Shown: positions 7,652 through 17,664 of the stretch, piece after piece | How positions within the stretch are numbered: position 1 is the stretch's first letter | Layout: each line of letters opens with the position of its first letter | NCBI GenBank assembly: GCA_965661625.1 | Contig: CBFIEM010000003.1 | Span: 62,001-126,000 of the forward strand | DNA: 64,000 nt | Reading direction: 5' to 3' | Source of the DNA: GCA-2705995 sp965661625 | GTDB taxonomy: Bacteria > Bacteroidota > Bacteroidia > Flavobacteriales_G > Salibacteraceae | Position numbers and translations under genes: made by a program | The notes under the pieces: model-generated | What the model was told of the DNA's origin: nothing | Seen by the model: the letters and a program-made list of their open reading frames with translations, nothing else | The model's database searches: none

Positions 7652-10375
7652 ATGATAAGGAACATCTTCGTTGTTATTGTCGCGCTCGCCCTATTAGCTG
7701 GCGGTACCTGGACTTATTTAAACTGGAGACCAGTTTCAAGCCAACCTGACTTAATTGCCACAGTACCCGCTTCTTCGCTTGGCATTATTCAATTCAATGC
7801 ATTTGATGAAACGCGCCATAACCTATTGCAAAACAACTTGGTGTGGGATGAATTCACAAAAGTGAGCATAGGACAATCCGCAAATGCCTTCATCCATCAG
7901 TTAGACACCCTTTTTGGTGACAAAAACGAAGACCAAGCATCACTTGAAATACCACGTGAAATCCTCATTTCACTGCACCTCGCTAGCCCAGGAAAATTCA
8001 ATCTGTACGGTTGCTTTCACCTCAATGGAAGAACAAATGCCGAAAGCATCAAACAACGTTTTAGCAACCAAAATATAACTGTAAGCCAGTTACAAGAAAG
8101 CTCAGAAATACATCAAGTTACGCTGAATGGGGCAGTAATCTTTATTGCATTCTCGGAAGGTACTTGTCGGTTTAGCACCGACAAAACACTCCTTGCTGCC
8201 AGCACTGAACAACTCACAACAGGGAATTCACTGCTTTCCAATGCTTCATTCTCGGCCACTTATGAAACCATCGGAAAACATGTTGGTCTTAACTTCATTG
8301 TAAACTACAGGGGCTTGCCTTCCTTACTTAACCCATTGTTTGAGCAGCATGCGTTAGATGAAATTTCTCAGATACGACATGCAGCCGATTGGGGTGCTTT
8401 AGACTTAGACTTGATGCCCAATATATGGGCAATGAATGGGTTTAGTAATGCGGTAGATAGCCTTCCCCATTCACTTCAACTTTTCCATGGACAAGAACCC
8501 GTGCATCACGACATGGTTGCAGTTTTGCCAGAAAAGACTGCTTTTCTGTACCACCTCGGACTGAGTAATTTCAATACCTACCTTGAGAATTACAAAGCAT
8601 ACCTCAAATCCAACAACAAGCTCAAAGCTTATACAGCTGCCATTCAGGACCTCAACGAGCGGTTTGAAATCAACTTAGAAAAGCAGCTATTAGGTTGGAT
8701 TGAGAATGAACTTGCGGCTGTTTCACTCAATCCTGAAAATTACCAGAATGAAGAAAATACCTTCGCCGTATTTAGAACTAACAACGCACCTTATGCCTTA
8801 AAGTCGCTGCGTCAAATTGCGCGCAAGGTTAGCACACATAGCGAAACAGCATTGGATTCCAATGCGTTCAGGGGATTTACCATTCATAAGCTCGGAATTG
8901 ATGCCCTCGGCCCTTTACTAGGCAGTCCTTTTGACCGCATCACCTCTAACTACTATTGTGCGATTTCAAATTACATCATCTTCGCAAAAAGTGACCGTGC
9001 CTTAAGGATGATTATCAATCACTTTTTAGCGGGTAAAACGATGGAGAAAAACCTCGCTTTCGACCGCTATTCACAATGGTTAGCTTCTGAATCAAACTTA
9101 TTAATCTATAGCAACTTGCCAGAAGCAGAAGCACTCGTTCGCTCTTATACTGGTGCGCCTCTTGAAACAGATAGTATCAACCTATTTCGCAAGTTTGGAA
9201 CGGCATCACTTCAATTGGCGTACGAATCTCCAAGCATGTATTACCACAACATAACCCTTGAACACAACCCTACTCACAAAAGGAATACGACATCTTTGTG
9301 GGAGACCAGTTTAAAAGGAGCCGTCACCCACAAACCAGTTGCAGTCAAAAATCACTATACCAACGCAACTGAACTGGTGGTGCAGGATGCATCAAATACC
9401 CTACACCTCATTAGCAACAAAGGAAAAATACTCTGGAGCAGGTCACTAGAAAACCCTATCATGGGAACTATTCATCAAATAGACCTTTACAGAAATGGAA
9501 AGCTTCAGTTGATTTTTAATACCGAAAACAAGCTATTTGTTATTGATCGTTTAGGCAGAAATGTTGAAACGTTTCCCAAATCACTTCCCTCCAAAGCGAG
9601 TGCTCCATTGGGTATTGCCGATTATGCAGACTCGAAAGACTACCGTTTCTTAATTCCAACAATGCGTGGAAATATTATCAACTATAATTCCAATGGTGAA
9701 CAGGTAAAAGGCTGGAAGTATGACCCTGATAACGGTGTGGTTACCCATCCTATAAGGCACTTGGCTATAAACCGCAAAGACTACTTAATAGCACTTACCG
9801 AATCTGGAAAGGTACTTCCATTAGATCGGCGTGGTAGGGTGCGTATCAAACTTAAAAAAGTCCTAAACGTGCGTCCAACGGACAACTACTTCATAGAGCT
9901 GGGGAAAAACATACGTCAAACAAGCATCATTGTCTGCGACTCAGTAAGTAATGTACAACGTCTCTATTTCGATGACAAGCTAGAAAAATACACCTTCAAT
10001 ATTAACCCGTTGTACACATTTGATTACACGGATATAAATAATGACGGGATGCGTGATCTGCTATTTATTCATGAGAATGAGCTTAGTGGATATACTTGGT
10101 CAAAAGAACAAGTATACAACCAGTCCTACGACTCACTGCTGGTGCAATCTCCCGTAACATTTAGAACGAATAACCAACTCTTTTTCGCAGCAGTGGTTGA
10201 AGGACAACCGCATGTTAAAATTAGCTCACGAACAGGTCTTCCTTTTGGCGATTTCCAATTAGAAGGGAACTCACCTTTTGCCGTAATGGATATTAACCAA
10301 GACGGCTTGTATGAGTTGATAATAGGAACTGACAATGGAATTCTACATGCCTACACCCTTGACCAAACTCAATGA
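7652..10375 (+). CDS. Membrane-anchored protein with C-terminal FG-GAP/propeller-like repeats
   Basis: A 907-residue protein of no firmly recognised family. An N-terminal signal anchor (residues about 4-24) is followed by ~500 residues of mixed alpha/beta sequence. The C-terminal ~350 residues look like a beta propeller: repeated strands of the type TELVVQDASNTLHLI, and two Ca-binding-like FG-GAP motifs, DINNDGMRDLLF and DINQDGLYELIIG. It should face the periplasm or outside. It precedes the DUF5723 and TPR-CHAT genes on the same strand with a 104-bp gap, so it may belong to the same envelope module. The function is unknown. Confidence 0.75.
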   Translation: MIRNIFVVIVALALLAGGTWTYLNWRPVSSQPDLIATVPASSLGIIQFNAFDETRHNLLQNNLVWDEFTKVSIGQSANAFIHQLDTLFGDKNEDQASLEIPREILISLHLASPGKFNLYGCFHLNGRTNAESIKQRFSNQNITVSQLQESSEIHQVTLNGAVIFIAFSEGTCRFSTDKTLLAASTEQLTTGNSLLSNASFSATYETIGKHVGLNFIVNYRGLPSLLNPLFEQHALDEISQIRHAADWGALDLDLMPNIWAMNGFSNAVDSLPHSLQLFHGQEPVHHDMVAVLPEKTAFLYHLGLSNFNTYLENYKAYLKSNNKLKAYTAAIQDLNERFEINLEKQLLGWIENELAAVSLNPENYQNEENTFAVFRTNNAPYALKSLRQIARKVSTHSETALDSNAFRGFTIHKLGIDALGPLLGSPFDRITSNYYCAISNYIIFAKSDRALRMIINHFLAGKTMEKNLAFDRYSQWLASESNLLIYSNLPEAEALVRSYTGAPLETDSINLFRKFGTASLQLAYESPSMYYHNITLEHNPTHKRNTTSLWETSLKGAVTHKPVAVKNHYTNATELVVQDASNTLHLISNKGKILWSRSLENPIMGTIHQIDLYRNGKLQLIFNTENKLFVIDRLGRNVETFPKSLPSKASAPLGIADYADSKDYRFLIPTMRGNIINYNSNGEQVKGWKYDPDNGVVTHPIRHLAINRKDYLIALTESGKVLPLDRRGRVRIKLKKVLNVRPTDNYFIELGKNIRQTSIIVCDSVSNVQRLYFDDKLEKYTFNINPLYTFDYTDINNDGMRDLLFIHENELSGYTWSKEQVYNQSYDSLLVQSPVTFRTNNQLFFAAVVEGQPHVKISSRTGLPFGDFQLEGNSPFAVMDINQDGLYELIIGTDNGILHAYTLDQTQ

Positions 10376-10479
10376 GCTTGAATTATCGTGATGCGTAGAC
10401 CTCATTTGATTGCTTTTCATTAGTTTTATCTATTCATTTTGACCCTAAGCTTAAACGCTTTGACCCATAATTAAAAGGT

Positions 10480-11820
10480 ATGAAACCCATTTTCCTTGCC
10501 TTTGCCACCTTATTTATTGGCCTGCAAACCACTGCACAGCATAGCATGATTTTATATAACATGGATGCTATTCCGCAGTCCAATCAACTCAATCCTGCGA
10601 TTATTCCATTAAGTCGTGTAAATATTAGCCTTCCAGGTGCTGGCTCAATTTACCTAAATGGCAGCAGGAATGATTTCTTGATTAAAGAAGCGTTTACAAC
10701 GAGCGAAGGCGCAACAAGTTTTGACTCGGAAGTATTTGTAGATGGATTAGAGAACTCCAATTACTTCGATGGTCAAATGGAAATGAATATGTTGAACATC
10801 GGTTTCGCTGCAGGAAGAAACTACTTTTCTTTTGGAGCAACAGAACATTTTAGCTTCTTTCAGCGCTTCCCTAAAAGTTCGGCCGTCTTTGTAAAAGAAG
10901 TCCTAGATTCAGAGGTTCTTTCATCAAATTTAGAAATTAAAGAAGGTGAATTTGAGACCAATTTCCACCACTACCGTACATTTTACTTCACCCTAGCCCG
11001 CGAGTTTAGCGAGAAGCTATCGGTAGGAGCTTCCATAAAACTTTATAATGGCATTAGCGCTATTGAAACCGAGACCTTCCGGGGTAACTTTACTGGAAAC
11101 CTAAATACGGGGCAATTTGAAGGAACAATAGGCGGACGGATTTATTCTTCTGGAATGTCATCGTACTTTGACCCTAACGAAGCAACATCGCTCATCTCTG
11201 ATCTCAGGAATAACTCCTTGGGGTTTGACTTGGGCTTTTCTTACCAACCGAATGACAAGTTTCAGTTTACCGCAAGTGCAATTGACATAGGAGCTGGACT
11301 TACATGGAAAAAAGGTAATGAAAATTACCTCGACCAAACGGTTGATGTTTCATTTGATGCCATTGAAATCCTTTCAGTTCAAAGCGGTGATGGAACCGAC
11401 CAAGGTGATGCTCTTCGCGATTCAGTTGGATCGTCTTTTGAAGATGTAACTTCAACAACAGAAGAATTCCAGACATCCATCCCCACTCGAATCTATGTTT
11501 CTGCAGGGTGGAACATAACACAAAAAACGCAATTCAGCCTCTTAATCCACATGGTAATGAAAGAGTCTGAAACCAACACATTCATGCGTGTTGCTATGCA
11601 AACACGCATGAAGAAGTTTTTGAGTCTTATTGCTCAATACAGCTTAATTGATGAAAACGATTCTCCCGTAAATTTAGGAGTTGGGCTGTCCTTAAACTTC
11701 GGATTTATTCAAATTTATGCCTTAACTGAAAACGTTCTCGTTCCCTTCCTCGAAGATCAAAAGCACAATTATCAAGGCCGTTTTGGCGTCAACTTCACAT
11801 TCGGAAGAGATAACAAATAA
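10480..11820 (+). CDS. DUF5723-like outer-membrane beta-barrel protein
   Basis: A 446-residue exported protein with a cleavable signal peptide ending about TTAQ. The N-terminal mature segment (MDAIPQSNQLNPA and a following SLPG) is the hallmark I associate with DUF5723, a Bacteroidota family related to PorP/PorV-type barrels. The rest alternates beta strands, ending in FGVNFTFGR, typical of an outer-membrane barrel. Its stop is 12 bp before the TPR-CHAT gene, so the two are very likely one transcript. The specific role is unknown; it could be a surface partner or export channel for the CHAT protein (inference). Confidence 0.78.
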   Translation: MKPIFLAFATLFIGLQTTAQHSMILYNMDAIPQSNQLNPAIIPLSRVNISLPGAGSIYLNGSRNDFLIKEAFTTSEGATSFDSEVFVDGLENSNYFDGQMEMNMLNIGFAAGRNYFSFGATEHFSFFQRFPKSSAVFVKEVLDSEVLSSNLEIKEGEFETNFHHYRTFYFTLAREFSEKLSVGASIKLYNGISAIETETFRGNFTGNLNTGQFEGTIGGRIYSSGMSSYFDPNEATSLISDLRNNSLGFDLGFSYQPNDKFQFTASAIDIGAGLTWKKGNENYLDQTVDVSFDAIEILSVQSGDGTDQGDALRDSVGSSFEDVTSTTEEFQTSIPTRIYVSAGWNITQKTQFSLLIHMVMKESETNTFMRVAMQTRMKKFLSLIAQYSLIDENDSPVNLGVGLSLNFGFIQIYALTENVLVPFLEDQKHNYQGRFGVNFTFGRDNK

Positions 11821-11832
11821 TACCTGAACCCC

Positions 11833-14800
11833 ATGAGACTCCCAATTGCAAAACTCATCCTGAGCACCCTTATTGCCTTTAGCATTTCACAAGGTTCTTA
11901 CAGTCAGCGTAGAACACCTCATCAAAAATGGCAAAAACGCATTGAAAAAGCTGAAGATAAATTTAACTACGGGCATTACAAAGTTGCCAGAAACGTGGTT
12001 GAACGTGCCATAAAAAAAGCTAACAAGGGCAAAAAATATACGGAAGAATATTTCAGTTCATTGGCGCTTTATGCCAAGTATCAAGAAGCTCTTGGCTACC
12101 TCATCGATGCAGAAGACACATTGCACAAAGCTCATTTTAGCATTGTAGATTCACTACGAGCAGATTCTTCTGCTAAGTACATCAATGAAGAGCATTACTA
12201 CATAGCCTCAGCCTATTATAGGCAAGGTGATTATGTTATGGCTTCGAAACATTTGAGTCTAATAGATCGCACTCAATCAGTTGGCATGGGCTACGATATA
12301 GACATGCTTAGGTTTCAATTGGACTTTGCACGTGGTTTTTACACAGATGCAACGGCACTTCTTGATTCGCTTATAGCCTATCAACGGAGTATTACAAAGC
12401 GCAAAGTGGAAGTGACCATTCCTGCGAAATACTCAAAAAAGGACAGCACTAAAATCATTAAACCCGAAAAAACAAAACGAAAGCGCCTTAAGCGTAAGGA
12501 ATATAAGCTTCGTCAGTATAACCTTGCATACTTGTTAGCATTAGAAGCTGAATTAGAACGCTCAAAAGGGAACTACCTGTTGGCAGATACTCTGGTGAGA
12601 AGAAATAACGACTTAATTACCTCATTAACTTGGCACAAGGACATTCCCAATGTTATTCACTTGTACACAAGGGCATTGTTAGAGCATGATGAAGATGAGT
12701 TAGGCAAGGCTGCTCGCCAACTCAAGCGGGTTCGTAAACGCTTAGAACGCAGCGTTAAATTTGATCTACCTAACTCATTGTACTTTGCCGTTTTTGAGGA
12801 TGAAATCGATATTAACCTTGAAAAGGAAAACTATTCAAAATCGAAGAAGTATTCAAAGCGATTCAAACGGGAGGCTGTTTATAATTTTGGTAGAAAATCC
12901 GCGCACTTTACGCGTGCAAAAGCACTCTTGATAAAGGATGAAATCAGTAAGTCGAAATACCGAAAAGCAGATCGCAAGTTAGCCCGTATTTTAGAAGATC
13001 TTGAAGAGGATTTTCCTGTGAATCATCCGGGACGCATCAGTATTCTTCAAGAGTACTACCTCGTCGCCGTTCGCTTAAATGACTATGAATTTAGTCGCGA
13101 ACTGCTCCATCGTGCCAATGAACTAGCACGTATAAATTACGGTCCAACTGCCCCAGCATACCACGCCTTGAAAATCAATGAAGCTCAGTTTGAGGTTAAT
13201 TACCCGAACAACTTTTTTGTGGCAGATAGCCTTTACAAGAAACACTTTGATCCTTTTGTAAGGAATGAGTTGCACCCCTTCCACAAAGATTATGTCAACT
13301 ACCTCAATGGTTATGGTAAAATGCTTGAATTTACTGATCGATTCAACGAAGCATATGCCTTATTTGAAGAGTCTGCCAACATAGCAAAAGAGAAATACAG
13401 TGAAGCTAGTGCAGTCTATGGAACGGAGCTTGAAAAGATGGCTGGGATCGAAATTATTCAAGGCAACTACCTCAAAGCTGAAGGAACACTTGAAAGCGCT
13501 ACTGAAGCCATCCGTAAAGATGTGGGCTGGAATAATATAGCGTATGCGAATACCTTGTTTACCCTTGGTGAGCTATATAGTATCAACGGTAAGTTCGATG
13601 AAGCACAGGAGGTATTTAAGCGTGCATATCGCATCAGCAAGCGCAAAAGTGAAAACTCCAATCAAACAACAAATAGCACAGAAGAGTTAGCTGATGTCTA
13701 CATCAATACTGGTCGTTATGATGACGCTGAGAAAATCTTGCTCAAATCAATTGAGCTGAAATCAACCAAGTATGGCGACAATCATTTTCAGCTTATTGCT
13801 CCTTATTCAAAACTGGGAGAACTCTACCTCATTAAGGGTGATTTTATTCAAGCTGAAAAGCGCACTCGGAAATCCCTTACCCTTACTGAGCTTAATCTTT
13901 CTGACACTGCGCTTACCTACATTGATAATCAAGTTCTTCTAGCTGACGTGTACCGCGCAATGGGCGACTACCAGCAAGCAACGGGCTTGTATAATGAGGC
14001 AATTCAAAATTCGCGAACGAAGTTCAACAACGATCATATCATGGTTGCCGATATCCAAGTAAAGCTTGCCTCATCACTCATTGAAGATGGACAGGGCTCA
14101 AAAGGAATTATGGAGATATTGGACAATGCAGAGCGCATAATTGTGCTCAACATCAATGAAAAACATCCAAAATACGCTAACTGCATTGAATTAAGAGCAC
14201 TAGCACTTGCGGAAGAGAAAAATTATGAAGAAGCTCAAACACTTTTGAAAAAAGCCAATGCAATTTACCTAGAAACATTTGGTAAAGGACACCTACTTAC
14301 AGCTGATAACACGTTCCGAGTGGCGAAAGTCAGCTACTTAAAAGGTGATTATGAAGATGCTATCTCATATTATGAGGACGCACAAGGTGCTTACAAGAAA
14401 ATCTTTAGCGACGAGCACCCGAAATATGTAGAAGCTCAAAGCGCAGTAGGCCGATCTTATTATGCCTTAAAAGAGTACAAGAGCGCTATGAAAATCTTCG
14501 ATAAGTCAATGGCTTCCAACTTAAAGTTTATTGAGAAGTATTTCCCTGCACTATCAGAAGGTGAAAAATCGAAGTACTGGAATAGTATCAAAGGCGATTT
14601 TGAGTTGTACAATTCGCTTGCCCTCAATTTTGGCTCAGCGAAATCAAAACTGTACACAAGTGTTTACAACAATAAACTGGCTACAAAAGCCATTCTATTG
14701 AATAGCTCAGTAAAAGTTAAGCAACGCATCAATGCCAGTGGAGATGAACAACTCATTTCAAGGTATGACGAATGGATTTCGAAGAAAGAACAGTTGACAA

Positions 14801-16131
14801 AAACACTCTCCATGAGTGAAGATGACTTAAAGCTTGCGAACATCAATGTAGAAAAGCTTGAGAAGTCTATCAACATTCTTGAAAAAGAACTCAGTGAAAG
14901 TTCTGAAGCATTTTCATTTAATTATGAAGATGAACAATTTGACTGGAAGGATATCCGTAAAACACTTCAGGAAGGTGAAGCTGCTATTGAGCTAGTGCGC
15001 TTCAATTACTTTGATAACGTATTCACTGACTCTGTGATCTATGCTGCTTTAATTGTTACCCCAGAAACTAAGAAAGCTCCACTATTCGTTCCATTTGCCA
15101 ATGGAAATGACCTGGAAGGCAAGTATTTTAAATACTACCGAAATACCATTAAATACAAAGCAAAAGACAAATACAGCTACAACAAGTTCTGGAAACCCAT
15201 AGATGACGCATTGGCGAATCAGAACATCTCTACCATTTACCTCAGTGCTGATGGAATTTACAACCAGTTAAATCCAGAGACACTGATTGATACCGATGGA
15301 AAGTACCTTATTGATAAGTATGCGTTCTATTCCCTTAGCAACACGAAAGACCTTGCTTTACGAGCAATCAACGGACCACGTGTGTATAAATCGCAGACTG
15401 CTCAACTATTTGGAAACCCCAAGTTTGGTGATGCAGAAGGTTCTGAAACAGCGGCTGTTTCGCGCGGTTCAAACGGCAACAAGGTAAGTAGTGTTGAACC
15501 TCTCCCGGGTGCTGAAGAAGAGATTAAATTACTCAGCTCCCTATTAGGTGATCAATCTTGGAAAACAGACACCTACATTTTGGACGAAGCTACAGAGGAT
15601 CGCATCAAAGCCATGGAAAGCCCCCGTATTTTCCACGTAGCAACACATGGGTTTTTCATGCAAGAAGAAAACGTATCCTCTTCATCGCTTCAACAGCAGC
15701 GCACCCCTAACCCACTGCTTAAATCAGGGTTACTTTTTGTAGGAGCAGAAGAGCTGCTCGAGGAGAATAACGTATACCAGTTCAACAAAAAGGATGGTGT
15801 GCTAACAGCTTATGAAGCCATGAACCTCAAGTTAGACCGCACAGAGCTTGTAGTATTAAGTGCTTGTGAAACCGGACTAGGTGAAATCAGGTCAGGTGAG
15901 GGTGTTTATGGACTTCAACGTGCATTTATTGTAGCCGGCGCACAAAATGTCATCATGACCTTATTTAAAGTAAACGATCAGGTTACCCAAGAACTCATGA
16001 GCACCTTTTACAAAACGTGGCTTGAAACTGGCGACAAGCGTTCAGCTTTTGTAAATGCAAAAAAACACATCAAAGACAAGTACGATTCTCCTATCTATTG
16101 GGGGTCATTTGTAATGATTGGCTTAGATTAA
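11833..16131 (+). CDS. Exported TPR-repeat protein with C-terminal CHAT cysteine protease domain
   Basis: A 1432-residue protein with a signal peptide (cleavage after about residue 24, SYSQ), so it should act outside the cytoplasm. Residues about 30-950 are TPR-like helical repeats; the clearest lie at about 520-900, each containing an A-x-x-Y or A-x-x-L-x-x-x-A core. A coiled segment follows, then a CHAT domain (about 1080-1432). Catalytic His1272 sits in HVATHGFFM and Cys1345 in LSACETGLGE, both intact. CHAT is a caspase-like clan CD peptidase often activated by partner proteins. It lies 12 bp after the DUF5723 gene and ends in a strong terminator. The substrate is unknown. Confidence 0.9.
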   Translation: MRLPIAKLILSTLIAFSISQGSYSQRRTPHQKWQKRIEKAEDKFNYGHYKVARNVVERAIKKANKGKKYTEEYFSSLALYAKYQEALGYLIDAEDTLHKAHFSIVDSLRADSSAKYINEEHYYIASAYYRQGDYVMASKHLSLIDRTQSVGMGYDIDMLRFQLDFARGFYTDATALLDSLIAYQRSITKRKVEVTIPAKYSKKDSTKIIKPEKTKRKRLKRKEYKLRQYNLAYLLALEAELERSKGNYLLADTLVRRNNDLITSLTWHKDIPNVIHLYTRALLEHDEDELGKAARQLKRVRKRLERSVKFDLPNSLYFAVFEDEIDINLEKENYSKSKKYSKRFKREAVYNFGRKSAHFTRAKALLIKDEISKSKYRKADRKLARILEDLEEDFPVNHPGRISILQEYYLVAVRLNDYEFSRELLHRANELARINYGPTAPAYHALKINEAQFEVNYPNNFFVADSLYKKHFDPFVRNELHPFHKDYVNYLNGYGKMLEFTDRFNEAYALFEESANIAKEKYSEASAVYGTELEKMAGIEIIQGNYLKAEGTLESATEAIRKDVGWNNIAYANTLFTLGELYSINGKFDEAQEVFKRAYRISKRKSENSNQTTNSTEELADVYINTGRYDDAEKILLKSIELKSTKYGDNHFQLIAPYSKLGELYLIKGDFIQAEKRTRKSLTLTELNLSDTALTYIDNQVLLADVYRAMGDYQQATGLYNEAIQNSRTKFNNDHIMVADIQVKLASSLIEDGQGSKGIMEILDNAERIIVLNINEKHPKYANCIELRALALAEEKNYEEAQTLLKKANAIYLETFGKGHLLTADNTFRVAKVSYLKGDYEDAISYYEDAQGAYKKIFSDEHPKYVEAQSAVGRSYYALKEYKSAMKIFDKSMASNLKFIEKYFPALSEGEKSKYWNSIKGDFELYNSLALNFGSAKSKLYTSVYNNKLATKAILLNSSVKVKQRINASGDEQLISRYDEWISKKEQLTKTLSMSEDDLKLANINVEKLEKSINILEKELSESSEAFSFNYEDEQFDWKDIRKTLQEGEAAIELVRFNYFDNVFTDSVIYAALIVTPETKKAPLFVPFANGNDLEGKYFKYYRNTIKYKAKDKYSYNKFWKPIDDALANQNISTIYLSADGIYNQLNPETLIDTDGKYLIDKYAFYSLSNTKDLALRAINGPRVYKSQTAQLFGNPKFGDAEGSETAAVSRGSNGNKVSSVEPLPGAEEEIKLLSSLLGDQSWKTDTYILDEATEDRIKAMESPRIFHVATHGFFMQEENVSSSSLQQQRTPNPLLKSGLLFVGAEELLEENNVYQFNKKDGVLTAYEAMNLKLDRTELVVLSACETGLGEIRSGEGVYGLQRAFIVAGAQNVIMTLFKVNDQVTQELMSTFYKTWLETGDKRSAFVNAKKHIKDKYDSPIYWGSFVMIGLD

Positions 16132-16152
16132 GCCTCCGAAATTCAATCACTT

Positions 16153-16187
16153 AAAAGCCCGTTGCATCATCTGTAACGGGCTTTTTT
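16153..16187 (+). terminator. Rho-independent terminator after the CHAT gene
   Basis: AAAAGCCCGTT and AACGGGCTTTT form a perfect 11-bp stem with an 11-nt loop, followed by a T run. It begins 22 bp after the CHAT stop codon. Confidence 0.9.
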
Positions 16188-16556
16188 ACATCATACCTTG
16201 CAACTCATGTCTACCAATTGAACCTTACTGCAACATGCAAGCTGAAGATTCTTAACATCAAAACGTTATTACGCCGCTGTTGGTAGCTTCTCATCTGTTC
16301 AGTAACATGCATTGACAATAACACACTCACGCTAACAGCACTCATGTAAGCGCTTTTGCAGCAACCTTGTTCGAACCAACATTTATGCAACCAGCTGCAA
16401 GCCATATCACGTGATTTAAATCTGTCAGTAAAGGCTAAACGACTATTAGCTTCTAACCAAGCTCCAATGTATTCCATTGTGAACTTGCAGACCGCTTGCA
16501 TTAATGCTCGGGTAGAACTTACCATTAAACCAATAAACGCAACAGAAAAGAATGTC
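16188..16556. other. 369-bp intergenic stretch between two facing terminators
   Basis: I see no convincing gene here. Two overlapping frames, on the minus (16211-16558) and plus (16356-16649) strands, encode Cys-rich sequence without family motifs, signal peptide or promoter, and I consider both spurious. The DNA is closed on both sides by terminators pointing inward, so any transcript would have to start within it. It could hold a small RNA or decayed gene remnant, but nothing in the sequence proves either. Confidence 0.4.
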
Positions 16557-16594
16557 AAAAAAAAAGACCGTTACCTGAAGGTAACAGCCTTTTT
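16557..16594 (-). terminator. Rho-independent terminator of the FecR-like gene
   Basis: Read on the minus strand, AAAAAGGCTGTTACC-TTCA-GGTAACGGTCTTTTT pairs over 15 positions with two G-T wobbles and continues into a T run. It lies just past the stop at 16616. Confidence 0.88.
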
Positions 16595-16615
16595 AAAAAT
16601 TCTTAGGTCAGCTTC

Positions 16616-17518
16616 TTACATTCCCATTCGATACAAAAACGAGTTGTAAGCTTTGCGGTACTCCTCAATATTTGGCTCTAATTCGATTGCTTTTTCATAG
16701 AAAGGAACAGCGTTCATATACATTCCATTCTTATCGAAATATGTAGCCATTACCATAGCGTAAATTGCAGTCTCTTGATTGAATGATGCATCCAACTCTT
16801 TAACGTCAGCGTTTACTTGATTCATCGCTTCAGCAGAGGGAACATTCAACGTAACAATTGCTGAGCGCTTGCTTTTATCGGCAGCATTAACAACAACCAG
16901 TTTGTACATTTCTTCTGGAGAAACATTCATCTCTTTCACATTCAGTGTAGCACTGTTTCCGTCAACAGTTGTTGAATACACCGTTTCATCAAAGAGATTC
17001 GTTACTTTAACCTTAAACGATGAGGCTTCGCTTTTAGAAGTCCATTTCAACATAGCATTCTCATTCGCTATTTGCGTGGTTTCAGGTAAAAATACAACGA
17101 TATCGTTATCACCAATTGAACGTTCAACCGAACCGGTAACGGCCATGTTTTGATTCATTGACTTCTCCGACTTACTCATATTATCTACAAGGAAGTTTAC
17201 ATACTTCTCTGTTAAAGATGATTTACCCGTCGCTAATTCAGCAACTAAAACATCAGCTTCGTACTTACCATACTTGTTCAACTCAACAGTTTTTCCGTCG
17301 GTTGATACCAAACCAACGTAGCTATCATCTCCGGTAATAATAATTTTATCACCTGTGTAAATCTTCACACCTGCTTTGAGCGTAATGTATTTATCGAGGT
17401 TATCAGCACGCTGAACGATACAATTTCCTTTGGACGCAAGGGTTTTAAGCACCACATCTTGGGCAAAAAGCAAGGTGGAAAAAACACTTGCAAACGTTAT
17501 TAATAGTAGCTTTTTCAT
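16616..17518 (-). CDS. Secreted FecR-like protein with C-terminal TPR
   Basis: A 300-residue exported protein. The frame is open to 17659, but the ATG at 17518 opens a clean signal peptide (MKKLLLITFASVFSTLLFAQ). Residues about 25-95 follow the FecR pattern: G-x-x-x-VQR, then LKAGVKIYTGDKI, a Ser/Tyr-x-V segment, and DGKTVEL. A middle region resembles the Ig/Fn3-like fold often found after FecR domains. The last ~70 residues contain one TPR-like unit (YEKAIELEPN). No membrane anchor is seen. It is divergent from the CHASE2 gene (147 bp apart) and is probably periplasmic. FecR assignment is by pattern only. Confidence 0.7.
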   Translation of the reverse strand: MKKLLLITFASVFSTLLFAQDVVLKTLASKGNCIVQRADNLDKYITLKAGVKIYTGDKIIITGDDSYVGLVSTDGKTVELNKYGKYEADVLVAELATGKSSLTEKYVNFLVDNMSKSEKSMNQNMAVTGSVERSIGDNDIVVFLPETTQIANENAMLKWTSKSEASSFKVKVTNLFDETVYSTTVDGNSATLNVKEMNVSPEEMYKLVVVNAADKSKRSAIVTLNVPSAEAMNQVNADVKELDASFNQETAIYAMVMATYFDKNGMYMNAVPFYEKAIELEPNIEEYRKAYNSFLYRMGM

Positions 17519-17634
17519 AATAAGTAGATTTTTCGCAAAGACGAAGATAAGATAAATCAAGACTAAGCCTTTAACTATTAAGTCATTAAGCAAATACCTA
17601 ATTACACAAGACATATTGGATGAACAGAATAAAT

Positions 17635-17642
17635 TACCTTTA
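17635..17642 (+). promoter_or_regulatory. Probable -7 element of the CHASE2 gene
   Basis: TACCTTTA differs from TAnnTTTG at one base. A TTG at 17616-17618 is 16 bp upstream. It lies 22 bp before ATG 17665. Confidence 0.4.
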
Positions 17643-17664
17643 ACGCTGAACAAGACCAAGTCAC

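Noticed and set aside
16211..16649. Overlapping frames on both strands in the gap after the CHAT gene
   Set aside because: Cys/Ser-rich sequences without family motifs, signal or promoter; the plus-strand frame runs into the terminator and the FecR-like gene.
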